Shown in pieces: positions 34,427 to 48,063 of a stretch of 64,000 nt of DNA; the first letter of the stretch is position 1, and each line of letters opens with the position of its first letter. The stretch comes from Semisulcospira habei (Eukaryota > Mollusca > Gastropoda > Semisulcospiridae): assembly GCA_036245525.1 (NCBI GenBank), contig BTPG01000004.1, positions 23,040,272 to 23,104,271 of the forward strand, in the 5' to 3' direction. A model generated the notes under the pieces. That model did no database searches. It saw nothing but the letters and a program-made list of their open reading frames with translations, and was not told where the DNA came from. The position numbers and the translations under genes were made by a program.

Positions 34427-36034
34427 GGCCAGACACTACACTCCAAATATGAGCTTTTGTCTGTCTAGAATCCGTTTTAAACTGTTAATGTATATTGATA
34501 GGGTTTGGTGAGCTGAGACAAAAAAAGTGGTTTTTGGGTGTGTACGACTCCCGTTGCCCTGGAAACCAACCAAGATGGCCGCCGTGTACACATTTTAGTA
34601 CAAATTCAAAGCAATAGATCTCAAACACTACCAAACTTAGAAACAAAGTTCTTTTTTCTGGTGATTCTTTGTCAAAACAACTACATTTTGTCAGAAGGAT
34701 TTTATTCTGAAGCTGTTGGGAAAAAAGTTATTCATGATGAAATACGCTACATGAGCTGAAAGAGGGAAAATGTCGATTTTGGGGAATTGAATAGCCACAA
34801 CTTCTTTTCCCCTTGTGCAATCACAAAATCCTTCTGACAAAATGCAGCAAAGTGAATAACAATCATAACTGCAAAGTTTGAATGCTGTACCTATTCAGGT
34901 TTATGAGATCTATTCAATAAAAGATGAAAAAAAAGTGAAAATGAGAAAAACAGAGAATAAGGTAAACATCAACCTTTACTTTGTCATAATTCAGCTTTGT
35001 AGTCATCAATATGCGAATTATGCAGTATAAACATATTTCGCATGAGAAAATGAAAAGCAAAAGTTTTCTAAGTCTTGGATATATGCACACTGATGAAGTT
35101 TCTGCAGGTAAAATGTCGAAAGTGTCTGCTGTACTTTGCCATTTCAGATACACCTGAGCGATGTGTAAAACCAATTATTTTAATCATTTACTGACCAATT
35201 CCGACGTCGCGAGCATCTTTCATCAATTCAAGTTTCTTAGGTGTTGTGGATTTCACCACCGTCCCATCAGCGTTTACATTACGAGGCTTAGGAATGTTTT
35301 CGTTCTCTCTATGTTCACTCGGGTTCGTCTGCTCCAACACATCTCTCTTCGTCTGTTCAACCTCGCAGCTGCTAGCTGAGCACCACCCAACTTCTTTGAA
35401 GCCGTTGGAGACATTTCCAACGATTACAACTGATGGACTTTGTGAAATAACTGCTGAAGGGATGTAAAACGTAGAAAATGTGTGATCTGAACAAGCGATT
35501 CTCGTATTTTGATCGAGTTGTACGCCATGCGTAATCGTTCATTGTGGGACGGTCGGAAAACCCGGAGCCTGGCCGGAAAAACCCGAAGTCGCCCGGGACA
35601 CTCGGCGCGCTCTGCTCATTGGTCGGTTTTGCAAAATAGTATTATCTCATTAGCATAGCGTCCGTACAAGGAAATCTCCGGTCGTTCGTGACGTCAATTT
35701 CGCGCCAATAGCTATTTAGCCTTCAACTTGTTTGTGGATGGGAAAGTAGAAACGGAACCAGTTTGAATGGACCCAATCATGGCGGCGTTCGTTGCTCGCA
35801 AAGCGGTGTAGTCAGGGTCCAAACATTCGATGTTTTTGAGCAAAAGACGTCGCGAATGCTTGAAAAATTGAGCAGGTGCTTCACTTTATTTATTTTTTAC
35901 AGCAAATTAAAGGTATTTTTGGATATTTTATGGTTGTGGCCGGGTTCTAAGGGGTTCAAACAACCCAAAAATCCACTCAACCCAATAACACTAAGGAACA
36001 CCCAAAATGACTTTTTGGGGTACCGTGTCTGGCC
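34427..36034. mobile_element. TTAA element, TIR GGCCAGACAC, copy 1
   Basis: 1608 bp starting GGCCAGACACTACACTCC and ending GGTACCGTGTCTGGCC, flanked by TTAA (34423-34426 and 36035-36038). The left TTAA is also the right TTAA of the piggyBac element. Two more copies are at 48096-49833 and 57700-59500. On the minus strand all copies carry a coding-like stretch (see 35150-35560), but no transposase core. Confidence 0.88.
35150..35560 (-). pseudogene. Conserved coding-like segment in the GGCCAGACAC element
   Basis: On the minus strand an open frame reads SPSVVIVGNVSNGFKEVGWC, SCEVEQTKRDVLEQTNPSEH, NIPKPRNVNADGTVVKSTTP and KKLELMKDARDVGIGQ before a stop at a possible splice region. A second frame gives YAWRTTRSKYENR and FYVLHPFSSYF. 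The segment is kept in all three copies. It may be the first exon of the protein of an autonomous relative or captured host sequence; I do not recognise it. Confidence 0.45.
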
Positions 36035-36039
36035 TTAAA

Positions 36040-36965
36040 TATAAACGTACCTTAACATCTATTATAAAAGTAATAATGTTTAATTCATACTTTCTTGTGA
36101 AAGAGAAAATTATATTCGGTATTTTCGATGATAACCCAGCACGCTTTGTTTACCTCGCAAGACAGCACCGCTGCTTGCTCAAAAGAAACACTTCGAATAC
36201 AATTGAAAAGCAATTCTAAAACCTAGCAATGTACAGATCAATAAAAAAAATGATATTACATATCGATATTTTCATCTGAAGTCGGTAGATTGGCTAAATC
36301 TGACGATATATATTCACCGAAGCACATGGTACAACTACAGCCTCGCTATCGTTTGTGCACGTCATTCTCCGAACACGCGTTAGCTCGTACACAGAGGCAG
36401 CGTGTGCGCTCTTTCGCTTTGCGTGCGGAGTCAAAGTAATGAATATATACGAAACTTGGCAGTAATATAGAAAAATGATTGACAATTTTAGGCATATATT
36501 TTTTGCTCCTGTCTGTTTTGTAGAAGAGTGAGAATATTACGTTGGAACTTTTCTACTTGAAATTTGAATACGTTCCTGTGATCGTATGCAAAAATAAATT
36601 ATACGAAAATGAAGGGCTAGCTCTACTCTACCTAACTGGCTAGCTATTTTTAGCCTGTGTCGCTTCGACGCGACACGCAAGGCGATTAAAAAGCCGATGT
36701 GTGCTGTGAACAACGCGCGCACGTTGTGCCGCCGCGGCAAGTCATGAACGATAGATACGCCAGTAAAACACGCATAAAGTACTAAACATGTAAAAATAAG
36801 CACAGAAACACACATGAACACAAAGAGTAGACTCCATACTACAACCCGGTATACATTTTATTGAATATATGCAGCATATTTTGGTTAAAATCAGTGATGG
36901 AAAATGGGTGAAATTTGGGTCACGCTTAGTTGTGCAAAGAAGGCTTGGAGTACCTAATTATAGTA
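36040..36965. other. Intron, no gene recognised
   Basis: AT-rich, short chance frames on the minus strand. Nothing with family motifs. Confidence 0.5.
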
Positions 36966-36969
36966 CTTA

Positions 36970-37110
36970 CGGATAAGGATATAGACCAATGGCTTTAGTT
37001 CAAGGGTGGTGCCAGAATAGCTAGAGGCGCCAAGCTATTCTGGCACTACCCTTGAACTATTTTAGTGAAACTTCACACACTGGTGTATTCCAAATGATAA
37101 GGGTTAACAA
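36970..37110. mobile_element. Hairpin MITE, copy near exon E
   Basis: Same flanks and core as the copy at 8355-8510 (GGATATAGACCAATGGCTTTAG, TTCAAGGGTGGTGCCAG, CTGGCACTACCCTTGAA). It ends about 80 bp before the acceptor of exon E; copy 1 ends about 195 bp before exon A. Confidence 0.8.
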
Positions 37111-37190
37111 AGATTTTAGAAACATAATCTGCGTCCACCGTTAGGTGAAGGGGTTAAAATTGATGCATGTCTTGATTTGTCCGTCTACAG

Positions 37191-37447
37191 AAGAACCCAA
37201 GGGAGAAGGTGCATGTGGGCATCCGTCAGCCTTACTTTCGAGTGGTTGGAATACAGGTCAGCACAGAGGGCACAGGCCGTTCCTCCCAGAGTTCTCTGTC
37301 ACCCAGTGAGGAAGAGGACTTGCGACGTCTGGCCGCCACACCAAACATTTATGAGACAATTGCCAAAAGCATTGCGCCGTCCATCTGGGGTAGCCCGGAT
37401 ATCAAGAAGGCCATTGCTTGTCTTCTGTTTGGTGGATCACGCAAAAG
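37191..37447 (+). CDS. MCM5: MCM5 exon E (linker into AAA+ domain)
   Basis: 257 nt, starting at a codon boundary after CTACAG and ending two bases into an Arg codon before GTTTAT. It encodes [16 protein letters not shown], then a Ser-rich [16 protein letters not shown] stretch, then [20 protein letters not shown] and FGGSRKR. This is the linker and the start of the ATPase domain. The Ser-rich part is the most variable segment compared with human. Confidence 0.96.
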
Positions 37448-37869
37448 GTTTATTTGGCTGATTTGCCCCAGCAGTGTACAACGCATGATAAATGATAGTG
37501 ATAGCTCACGTGCAGTGTCTGATTAGCTTGCCACTATGGAGAGCAACTTTAATAGTTAAATGTGAAAGATTAACTTTGTACTATGTGGTGTTTGGTGTCT
37601 GTTGTGGCTAAAGGACATGCTCTTAGTTCGATGTACTCTTTTTCCTATTTTCTGCTGAATTTAACACAAGTCAAGGGTTGCTGGATATTTAAGATAAATC
37701 TGAAAAATGCATACAATTTTACAAGTGGATTTCACAGTGTAAAATGGATTCAAAGTGGTGGTGTCGGCAAAAGGCATAAATCCTTATGAGCCCCCGCAAC
37801 TGCCTGGGCCCGGGAGGATCTATACTTCTTGTAGTTGGGTGGTCAAATGTTCTTGGCAAAGCAGGTTAA

Positions 37870-39165
<1,296 letters not shown>

Positions 39166-39169
39166 TTAA

Positions 39170-39934
39170 CTCTAGACTTCCTATACAGTTTTCTCTATAT
39201 CAGCTCTGTATTCCCAGAAGATTTTTTACACTTTAGGTAATTTTTGGGTAAGTTCGTGAAAACAGACCTTGTGACTTAACTATTGATGTGACTGAGACTA
39301 AACTTGGCAGTATCAAGAGAAAACTTACAGGTACACGCCTAGAGCATCTTACCATGTATATGCCTTATAAATCTTTCTTCTTCTTATTATTATTATTATT
39401 TCACACTGAACTTTGAATCAGATTTACCTGCCCGCAGTTGAAATTTGATTAATTTAATTGAACACAGTGTCACTCCAGTCATCGTCGGAAAGAAGTTCAT
39501 CACTTTCACTCAAAGTCAAATGAAAACGCTCTTGATCCGACAGGTCACTTGTGTGCACACTGCTAACACCTGACACTTCAACATCCCTTCGATCCTCACC
39601 AGGTCCTAGATCTCTGTCATGAATAAGTTTATCAAATAAGTCACCAAACTCCTCGTCGCTATCGGAGTGCATAATCATCATGATGCTTCAAAAACTCGCA
39701 TCAAAAAGTCACATAAAAATCGACAAAAATGTTCACAATTCAACCCACGAGTCAAGTTTTGCGGTAAAAAACAACCCTAGACCTTTCCGGTAATGACGTT
39801 ATATGCTCTCTATGCACAGGAGAGCTCTCTCTTCCTGTGAGATCACTTTCTATTTTGGTCACAAAACCAAGTGGTCTCAAGCGGAACGGGAATACACGAC
39901 ACGAGCGAAATGGCGTGGTCTGGGACGTCAAGAG
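39170..39934 (-). mobile_element. piggyBac-derived non-autonomous element, TTAA TSD
   Basis: TTAA on both sides (39166-39169 and 39935-39938) with imperfect TIRs CTCTAGACTTCC and CTCTTGACGTCC. The minus frame 39681-39454 starts MMIMHSDSDEEFGDLFDKLI and ends ESDELLSDDDWSDTVFN. It is an acidic N-terminus typical of piggyBac transposases, with the catalytic part missing. A LINE/SINE-like tail (CGCCTAGAGCATCTTACC and a TTA repeat) lies at 39333-39402 inside. Confidence 0.7.
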
Positions 39935-40164
39935 TTAACTATTTGACCATCGTTCAATAAGCTGACCTAATTCTCAGAAAACTTTTCACTTTGAAAGAAG
40001 GATTGTCTCCCTGTTAGATCAAGTAGCAAAGATAGTGTCAGGACTCTGTAAGGACTCTGTAACTGAAGTGAACTGACTCACACACACACACACACACACA
40101 AACACACAGAGTAGTTAAATTACATAATCTCGGAGTGTTTTGTCTTTTTTTCTTTTTCATTTTT

Positions 40165-40700
40165 TGCTCATGTGCGAAGCAAAAGTATGTTCTGGGCCAC
40201 TGGTAATCTGTCCGCTGTGGTAAACTTTAACGTTGGCATTTTCTCGGAGACTATTCAAGCCAGTCTTCAAACTTGGCCCAAGGATACTTTGTAGCAAGAC
40301 CTTTCTAAACATACCAATTTGAGTGACCTCACAAAGGTCAAGGTCACGGGATGAGGAAATAGGCCAAAAATGGCTATATTTTGAAAAAAACAATATTTTC
40401 TCAAATACTATTCACAATTTCAAACCCAAACCTGGTACAAAGATACCTGATGGTAAGACCTTTCTATGCATACTAATTTCATTGATACCTTGAAAAGGTC
40501 AAAGAGCACAAAAGCTCGGGAAATTGGTCCAAAATAGCCATATTTTGACAAAAGATGTTTGTTCTCAAATACTATTCACAACTTCAAACCCAAATTTGGC
40601 ACAGAGCTACTTGATGGTAAGACCTATCTATGCATACTAATTTGGATGACCCTTTGGAAAAGTCAAGGGTCATAAGAGGGTGGCAAATGTGTGTAAAATG
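40165..40700 (+). repeat. GCTCATGTGCGAAGC-type repeat, uninterrupted copy
   Basis: Matches 10288-10709 plus 15984-16035. Internal subrepeats with GATACCTGATGGTAAGACC and ATGCATACTAATTT recur about every 120-190 bp, at roughly 40300, 40440 and 40610. It ends before the G27 tract at 40761-40787. Confidence 0.8.
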
Positions 40701-40760
40701 CAAATTTTTGATACAATTGTAGATATCATCAACCTTTTTTGCAAATTTTTTAGAAAACGT

Positions 40761-40787
<27 letters not shown>
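40761..40787 (+). repeat. G27 homopolymer
   Basis: 27 consecutive G followed by TTAACAG; the third long G or C tract in the window. Confidence 0.9.
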
Positions 40788-40791
<4 letters not shown>

Positions 40792-40857
40792 CAGATAAGT
40801 GAAAAAATGCTTACATTTTCAGAAAACATGGATTTTGCTGGTGCAAAAGCCAGCAGC

Positions 40858-41755
40858 CGAAATCATGACGGGACTTTTAGGTATCTATCGGCCTGTTGTT
40901 TCCTACCGACCCGGAAAAGCGGTTCCAATGGGATTCATGAAGCACTTGTTGTCCCGATTGACGTCATCTAAGGGCCCGTAAGTTAGAGGCACAACACCCC
41001 TCCTTTAACTTAGCTAAAGTCCCGTTCCAAGTCGTATTCCAAGATGGCTGCGCCCTTACTGCTGGCTATTCATCGAGCACAATTGAGAAGGAGGGACCGC
41101 ATTTTCAGGGCTAGAACTAACCCTTTGGACCACTACGACGATGTAAAGCTGCACAAGAAGTTTAGATTTACGCGTCAACAGATTTTTGATATAATTGATG
41201 CGGTAAAAGACGAAGTGGATGTGGCGAATCATGTCTGTGCCATTTCTTACTACGCTATGTAGTGCACTGTGGGTGTGCTGCCTTCACGTGTTTGTTTCCG
41301 CCACCGCAATGTGCAGGCAGCTCTGCTTGTCAAGTCCAATGTAGATGTACGTTAGGTAAGGAGTACCTAGTAGGCTTCCATAGTATGAGGATCTATGTCT
41401 CTCCGACAATGGTGGGTTTGGGTTATACCCATCGGTGTACATGATCAATGAAAGTTATGCAAACTTCCTGGGTCAGTTGCAGTTATGCCGACTCCTCAAC
41501 GATGATTTCCAGATGCCCGTAGGACAAAACTAGAGGCTGCGCATGCGCATTGGGAGGGCTTCCCCCCAAAAATAAGTCAAGGTCCCTAGTCTATAAATAG
41601 TTGGGACTTTAGCTGCCGTCCCTGTAAATTCCTTCTGCGAGCCCGTCATGAATTCCATTTGACTGGCGTTGTTTACGGGACCGTTCCTAAAAGGACGATT
41701 GGGTTTGTGGTCCTGTTAATGAAAAGTCCCGACATGATTTCGGCCCCTGGCCTTT
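40858..41755 (+). mobile_element. Harbinger-like element remnant
   Basis: Left end GCCGAAATCATGACGGGACT, right end reading GCCGAAATCATGTCGGGACT on the other strand, a TIR of more than 20 bp with one or two differences. Further inner similarity around GGGACTTT and TCCCGTT. It contains a PIF/Harbinger transposase start. Confidence 0.75.
41044..41262 (+). pseudogene. PIF/Harbinger transposase, N-terminal fragment
   Basis: Starts MAAPLLLAIHRAQLRRRDRI, then ARTNPLDHYDDVKLHKKFRF and TRQQIFDIIDAVKDEVD. The RTNPLD..DD.EL..+FRF pattern is the N-terminus of HARBI1-like nucleases. The frame stops at 41262; a shifted continuation (RNVQAALLVKSNVD) follows briefly. The DDE core is missing. Confidence 0.8.
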
Positions 41756-41838
41756 ACCTTTACTTATTGTCACAAAGGTCACACGTATGTCAATAGGTTA
41801 TACATGCGAGTCATGATGGCTTTGCCTTTCTTGTTTAA

Positions 41839-42912
41839 CTCTTAATCACCTATAAGAACATACACTGTCTATTCTCCTGTACCTAGAAGATAGTAAGAAA
41901 ATTACTGAGAAAATGGGTTACTTCACCAAAGCGTCTATAACTTTTTTGAATAGACAGATATTTAAGTCTGGTTTTTTTTTCTTAGCTGACATATGGATGG
42001 ATAGTATTTTATGTTGTGGTGGAGTATAATTTGATACCTGTTTATATTTACTGTAATTAATTACAGGTAAATTAACTGAAAAAAATGCACCTTGATTATT
42101 TTGATATCTGTAAATGACAAACAAAAGACGTAAAACTGAAAAATGTGTCGGTGGGCGAAAATATGAAAGTGTGTGATAGTGGAGTGAGATAATTTTACAT
42201 TAGTGATCACTATTACCAGGCAATCCACTGATAATCCTTCAGGTAATCGAAGTGCGCGTATCCCCGTCGGCGGATGTTGCTACAAATTGATCGCCAAGTT
42301 CGTCTGTTGGGCGAAAGTTTCGAACATTTCAGCAGGGAAATACTGATAAAAATAATCAAGTGGTGTCGCTTCCAACTCAAGTGGAGTTGTTGGGCCCACA
42401 TATCGTGTGAAAGGCTGCAAAAAAGTCTGAAATTAGCCGCTGATGCCAGATAGCATCGCCGCCGCCATCTTGCAGTCGTCGCCTTGGTAAACACTGCTGA
42501 AATACTCCGGTATTTTCGTCATCCCAGCCCGACAGATCGCTAATATGTACACTAGATGTACACTAGACACACTTATGTCACTTCCCTCTGGCTCTGAAAC
42601 TGGATAATTGCCAATTTACTCCGAAATAGCAGTAAACTCTGGGTCACTGTCGTGTATGTTGCCATGTTTGCAAACACGTGCGTTAGTGAGCAGCCAGGTG
42701 CACGGTAAAACTCTCCCAATTCGACACACACAGTGGCTTAGAGCGCATGCCCAGTGTCTAAAGTTAGTTTGACCTTGCCCCCTATGGTATACAATCTCAC
42801 CTTCTTCACAGAAGAACCAAACTTATCACATGGCTTCTAAATTTAGTACCGAGGACGGGCGTCTATGGGCGCTTTAGGTAAAGACCCGAAGGGCGTTACA
42901 GGTGATTAAGAG
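41839..42912 (-). mobile_element. piggyBac-like element, TIR CTCTTAATCACCT, internally deleted
   Basis: TTAA on both sides (41835-41838 and 42913-42916). TIR CTCTTAATCACCTATAA versus CTCTTAATCACCTGTAA. The minus strand at about 42525-42275 reads DLSGWDDENTGVF and, in another frame, YVGPTTPLELEATPLDYFYQ and YFPAEMFETFAQQTNLAINL. That is the piggyBac segment leading into the catalytic domain; the core itself is gone. Confidence 0.85.
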
Positions 42913-42916
42913 TTAA

Positions 42917-44790
42917 AGTATTTCTCCCTGATCACCTTGGCGATGAATGATTGACCCACTACTCATTGAATTAGCCCATTGAATTTTGACTGAGTGTGTT
43001 AACCTAAATAAATAAACCCTGCACAACGTGTTGTCTTTATATCAAGTAACCTGACAATGACTACTCCAAGGACCATTCTAGAAATGCAACGCTATCAGTG
43101 CGAGAAATGGCTAAAAATAGATTGATACGCTAACGGCAGCGCAGAATAATTAAGTGCGATTCCTCATTTGCTTTTGCTGCATGTCCAAGCTGCTATTTAA
43201 GTTCATTGGGTGTGTCGACAAGGCATAGCAAACACAGTATGTGCTGAAATGTGTCTTCAGACAGTGTTGATTTTTTTCTTCAATATAGGGGGTCAGACCT
43301 AGTGCAGCAGATTAAGTTTACAGTTGCCAGACGGTCAGCAGGATTTCCCAGGGGATCACAGAAATGATGTCTAAGATGATCACATACTTTGTAACACACA
43401 CAAACAGAACGGACAAGTCAACAAAAACTTTTTTACGCAAATTTTCTTTTAAAGTTTTTATTCATTAAAGTTAATTTCTCCAGGATCAAGCATCTCAACA
43501 CACTCAGAAAACTGCAACAGATACTGCTGACAGTATTATGTATGGGTCCTTTGTGTACTAAATACAATGCCAAATGTCGAAATTCATCGTTCGGTGGGTG
43601 TGTTGTTTTTGTACCCAAGAGCGCAGATTATCATCTGCATCGGCCTCATTTTGAATTTGTGCATATTTACTAGCCTACGTCACAAGGCAGAACCCGGTCA
43701 ATACTGCAGACGAGGTCATCGGTGTGGTGTACACACGTGTCCGTGAACACTCATGTACTGATGTTCTCCCTGATGTTTTCCGGCATCCCTTTGACATAAT
43801 TTTCCATGAGAATGTAAAATAAACCTTCCATACTTGCTATGTTGTCAAAATCAATGCGAGTTACACTTTACATGCTACCCTGAGTAATGATCGTGCTGGG
43901 GGTGTGGCTTGTTCGACTCGGTCTCCGCGACAAGCGACCGAGCCAGCGTCCACGGTGCATAGTCAGTTTGACCTTTGATCCTTTATCCCTCGGAAACATG
44001 AAACAGAACAGTGGTATTTATACCCACTATCTGCACTGCAATTTCACATCTCACACATCGAAGTCTACGTAACTGAAAGCATATCTGGAAACGACAAATG
44101 CACCATCGCAGCAGGAACACTACCTCCGTGAATCGAGTGAATGAGAGCCCGCACAGACAAAAACATGTCACGACCAGCGATCGGTGCCGCAATTTTGACA
44201 CGCACTGTAGTTTTCAGATCCTTGCAGCATAAAATCTGATGAACTAGCTCGTAACTTTATGATAAAACAGGTTTAAAATCTTACGAAATCAGTAAGAGAT
44301 AAATTCTACTGAAGATCATGAATTCTGAAATCACTAACGCTCGCGGAACTATAGGAAGATCGACAAAGACCGTAGCCGGATTACTTACTGATTAACATAG
44401 CAAGAAAGCGACAAATTCTGAATGTCACTTCTACTTAGGAGTATCTTGTCTCTCTTTCTCTTTCTTCTCTTCAATTCCGAGTCTGTCATTGTCGGCCGGC
44501 GCCGCCAGCAATCTTTTAAATGCGTTCCGTCACAAGATTCCGGTGGCCTCTTTTCGCTTTGAACGGATGAAAGAAAGCATTTGGTGGGACAATAGGGTGG
44601 TCACTGTCTAAGTGGGTGTGTTGTATACTAAATCCCAGTAAAAGCTTTTTGCGAACTGAAGCATTAAAAAAGGTCAGGAGTGCCCCTTTAAAGTTGTTAT
44701 TCTCTGCCTTGTGAGAACTCTTACAGAATGAATGTGTTACAGTCATTCCTTCTTTTTCCCATGGAAGTATTGCACTGCTCTGTTGACAAT
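42917..44790. other. Intron, no gene recognised
   Basis: About 1.9 kb with short chance frames only and no clear terminal repeats. Confidence 0.45.
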
Positions 44791-44793
44791 TTT

Positions 44794-46151
44794 CTAACGG
44801 TCTGAGGCAGCAGCAAGAACAGACTTTATACGCATCTTCTGCTGTAGTTTTTTGATGCCAAGTCTGTTACTGCTGGCATTTCTGAGTCTGTTTTGAGCAG
44901 AGAAGCCTCTTTCACAAGGCACAGAGGTCAGGGGAATAGCAAGTACAATCTGTGATAACACAGTAAAATCAGGAAACTGGTTCCCTGACCTTATGAGGAG
45001 AGAACAGAATTCCTGCAGGTTCATGTGATTGTGTGCAGCAACTGCAGCAAAACACTTGAACTGCAGGAAGTCCATTTTAGTCCTTTCCTCAACAATGAGA
45101 GATCCCTGTAGTGTACCATCTACAGTGTGCTGCTCACCATAAATGCTGAGCAAAACCTCCAGCTTGTCTTCCCCATACCTGGCAAGTTCATAGGGGGTAC
45201 TGGGAATAGAAGCTGGATTGAGTACAGCATCAAGACAGCCCAGGAGGTTCAACTGATCATTGGGAAACCGCTTTTCCAATTGATAAATGAGTGCTCTGAG
45301 ATAGTTTTCCTCAGTCTAGAGAACTGCTGTTGTACATTTTCACTGATCTGAACCACCACACCATGAAAACTGCCATATCCTGGATCTCTGATCTGAGCAT
45401 ACAGGTCTATCATGGCTTGGACAGACAAAACGGTAGCTGACAGCATGGATAGTCAATTACATCCTCTTGAAAAACCTTGCTCAGTTTGGTAATAGCACTG
45501 AGAACATCCTTCAGCAGGCAAAGAGCAAGCAGACAGTTTGGCTTTTTGACTTTCTTCAATATGCCCTTTGCCTCTGGAGTGTTCTTGGCTGAAACTTCGT
45601 GCTCCTGTGCCAGAACTAGCACCAACCAGCATCCATGGAGAGCATCTACTGCCTAGATACTCGACCATCTGACACTGCTGGGCCTTTTGAAATGCTTCAC
45701 ATTTGCACGCATGACTGCAGATAGTTCTCTTATTTTCTGGTATCTAGCAGAGGAATATAAAAAGAAGTTATATATATTGTTTATGGTTGTCTGCAAGTCT
45801 GTCAAGAATGGGATGCCCTTAGCAGCATGAAAGGCTGCTAAAGCTAGACTGTGGGCAGCCCAGCGAGTGGTGATGGCAAATGGCACACATCTTGTCAATC
45901 TAATGCCCACCCCATTCTTCTTCCTCTATCATGGCACTGGCTCCATCTGATGAGAAGACAACAACCTTTGACAAAGGAATGCTGTTCTTCCCCAGGAAGG
46001 AGAGCATGGCATCATATACTGTCTCAGCTTTCCCAACTGCAATTTCAATGTTGTCTTCAAAAATTATTTTGGATTTTCCGTTACAAACAAATTTGACATA
46101 CAAAATGAGTTTCTTGTGTGCGGCAATGTCAATGGATTCGTCTGCCATCAA
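44794..46151 (-). pseudogene. hAT-like transposase (ZNF862-type), C-terminal half, frameshifted
   Basis: Minus-strand pieces in order: MMADESIDIAAHKKLILYVK, VVFSSDGASAMI (RNase-H-fold region with SDGA), RLTRCVPFAITTRWAAHSLA, SSVRWSS, KGILKKVKKPNCLLALCLLK, AITKLSKVFQEDVIDY, then ILSIYGEQH-like sequence, and the hATC dimerisation region SQIVLAIPLTSVPCERGFSA with QNRLRNASSNRL. At least four frame changes. The start is cut by a LINE insertion at about 46158. It belongs to the same family as 82-945. Confidence 0.9.
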
Positions 46152-46470
46152 CAGACCTGTTTACTTACTTACTTACGCCTGTTGCCCCTCCCCAGGTATA
46201 GGCCGTCGACGAGAGACCTCCAGTGACTCCTGTCCTGTGCTTCTCCTTCGATTTAACTCCAGGTGGTTCCCAATCTCTTGATGTCTGCTTGGAGGTCTCG
46301 ATGCCAGGTGTTTCTCGGCCTGCCTCTTTTCCTCTTTCCCTGGGGGTTCCATGACAATGCCTGCCTAGTGATACTGGAAGCTGGCTTTCTCAGACTGTGA
46401 CCAATCCATCCCCATCTTCTTCGCCCAATTTCATTCTCTGCTGTTATCTGCTCTGTTCTCTCCCAGAGTC

Positions 46471-48063
46471 CAGGGTTCCCACAGAGTCATGGAAGTCTGG
46501 AAAAGCTATGGAAAACACAAAAAAATATTTTCCATGGCTGGAAAAACTATGGAAAGTTCGTTTTTGTTAAGCTATGTATGGAAAAGTTTTGGAAAATTAA
46601 AAGTCTGGCAATCTTACATCGACATGCAATTTACTTTACAAGAAAAATCAGAAAGTTTTAAAACGTAACCTAAAGACTATAATTTAATTCATAAGCTGAT
46701 TGTTTATCACTTGAAGGCTGCCCTTTTTTTTTTATCAGCAGTGACTTTCCTTGCAGAAAAGCTGCACATCCATTGTTAGAATCTTTCAACTTCCTTTTGT
46801 CCTGTGGCCACATTGGGCAATTAGGTTATAATGCCCCCTTTTCACACACTGTTATCTGTTAGCCTCTTGCAGCATAAAACTATGAACGAAGAACTTTTCT
46901 GCCAAAACAAAACATCCACGCGGAGCATATCACAGGAGAAACATTTTCAGCAATTCTTTAAAAAATTAAGAGTTGGGGTTTTTCACAAGACTAATGATGA
47001 TGATGATGATGATGCATAGCATTTATATAGCGCATTTCTCATATTTATAATATAACTCAATGCGCAGAATGTAGCCGCGAACTGAACCCAACAAGCACGC
47101 TCACGTGAATCACATACATTCACTCACACACTGTACGTAAACACAGAACATTCACGTGGTGCTAAGGGCAAGCTCAAGCGAGCTACTGACGGTATTTGGA
47201 AATCGTTTTGTATTTGAAATTTTATTAAGTTGGCTGAAACTGATAACAAAGTGGAGGGGGAGGAAGAGCCGGAGTACCCGGAGAAAGAACCCCCGACGGT
47301 CCGCCCGAATTAACGTGACACTTAACTAGAGGAGAAAAATCCGACGCCGGAACCCGGAATCAAACCTCGCACCTTTAGCATTGGTGGCAGGCGCCTTAAC
47401 CACTGCGCCACGGACCGCCCCGTCAATGCACTAAGTACCCCTTGACAAAACTGTCTGCAAACCTGTATACAATCGTGCACATGCCCCTATAAGGCTCCCA
47501 TGAACACACTAAGTCAACTCGAATTACCCAAATTTTCCGCTTTTCCACACCACCTGTCATGCCTCTTGTTGCTCAAAACGCCCAAACAGGCAAAAATGGG
47601 AACTTTCACACCCTGAAAAATTGGCAAAAACAGGGGAAATTTTTCAAACTATGTCTCACGGAATTGTTACTATATGAACCGGAAGCAATTGCCCCGTGTA
47701 GCCTGCGCATGGAACGTCACGCAGATTTTTGCCAAAGATAGAAATGGGGAAGTGCATCTTGAGCCACTTATGGCTAGAAAAAAAGTCAATGCTAAGCTTG
47801 GTTAGCACCAGCTTCGGATGGAGCAAAGCACAAAGCTCGATGCGAGGCACACATACCCAGGGGGATTGCCTCAGCATATCTCACATTAAAGATAAGATAT
47901 CTCACATTAAATAAAATAATTTGCCCCGAAAAATAGGTTCCACATTTAATTATTACACAAGTTTGGCGTATATATTAGTGAGCTTTGGAAAACTGTTGTG
48001 TCAGTCTTAAAAAGGTCTTTAAAAAGTATGGAATTTTTTTCCACCAAACTTGTGGGAACCCTG
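46471..48063. mobile_element. hAT-like element, TIR CAGGGTTCCCAC, carrying a SINE
   Basis: Ends CAGGGTTCCCAC and GTGGGAACCCTG, with direct repeats CCCAGAGTC (46462-46470 and 48064-48072; 8 or 9 bp). The empty site is at about 28870-28890 in the other LINE copy. Subterminal sequences are rich in TGGAAAA-type repeats. No transposase. Confidence 0.88.
46988..47424 (-). mobile_element. tRNA-derived SINE
   Basis: On the minus strand the 5-prime part reads CCGTGGCGCAGTGGTTAAGG (A box) and GAGGTTTGATTCCGG (B box) about 45 bp apart, the internal polymerase III promoter of a tRNA-type SINE. The 3-prime part ends GCGCTATATAAATGCTATG followed by a CAT repeat. The tail resembles LINE-type 3-prime ends also seen near 18230. 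Confidence 0.8.

Noticed and set aside
47340..47424. True tRNA gene
   Set aside because: A and B boxes are present but no cloverleaf with a proper acceptor stem; it is the head of a SINE.
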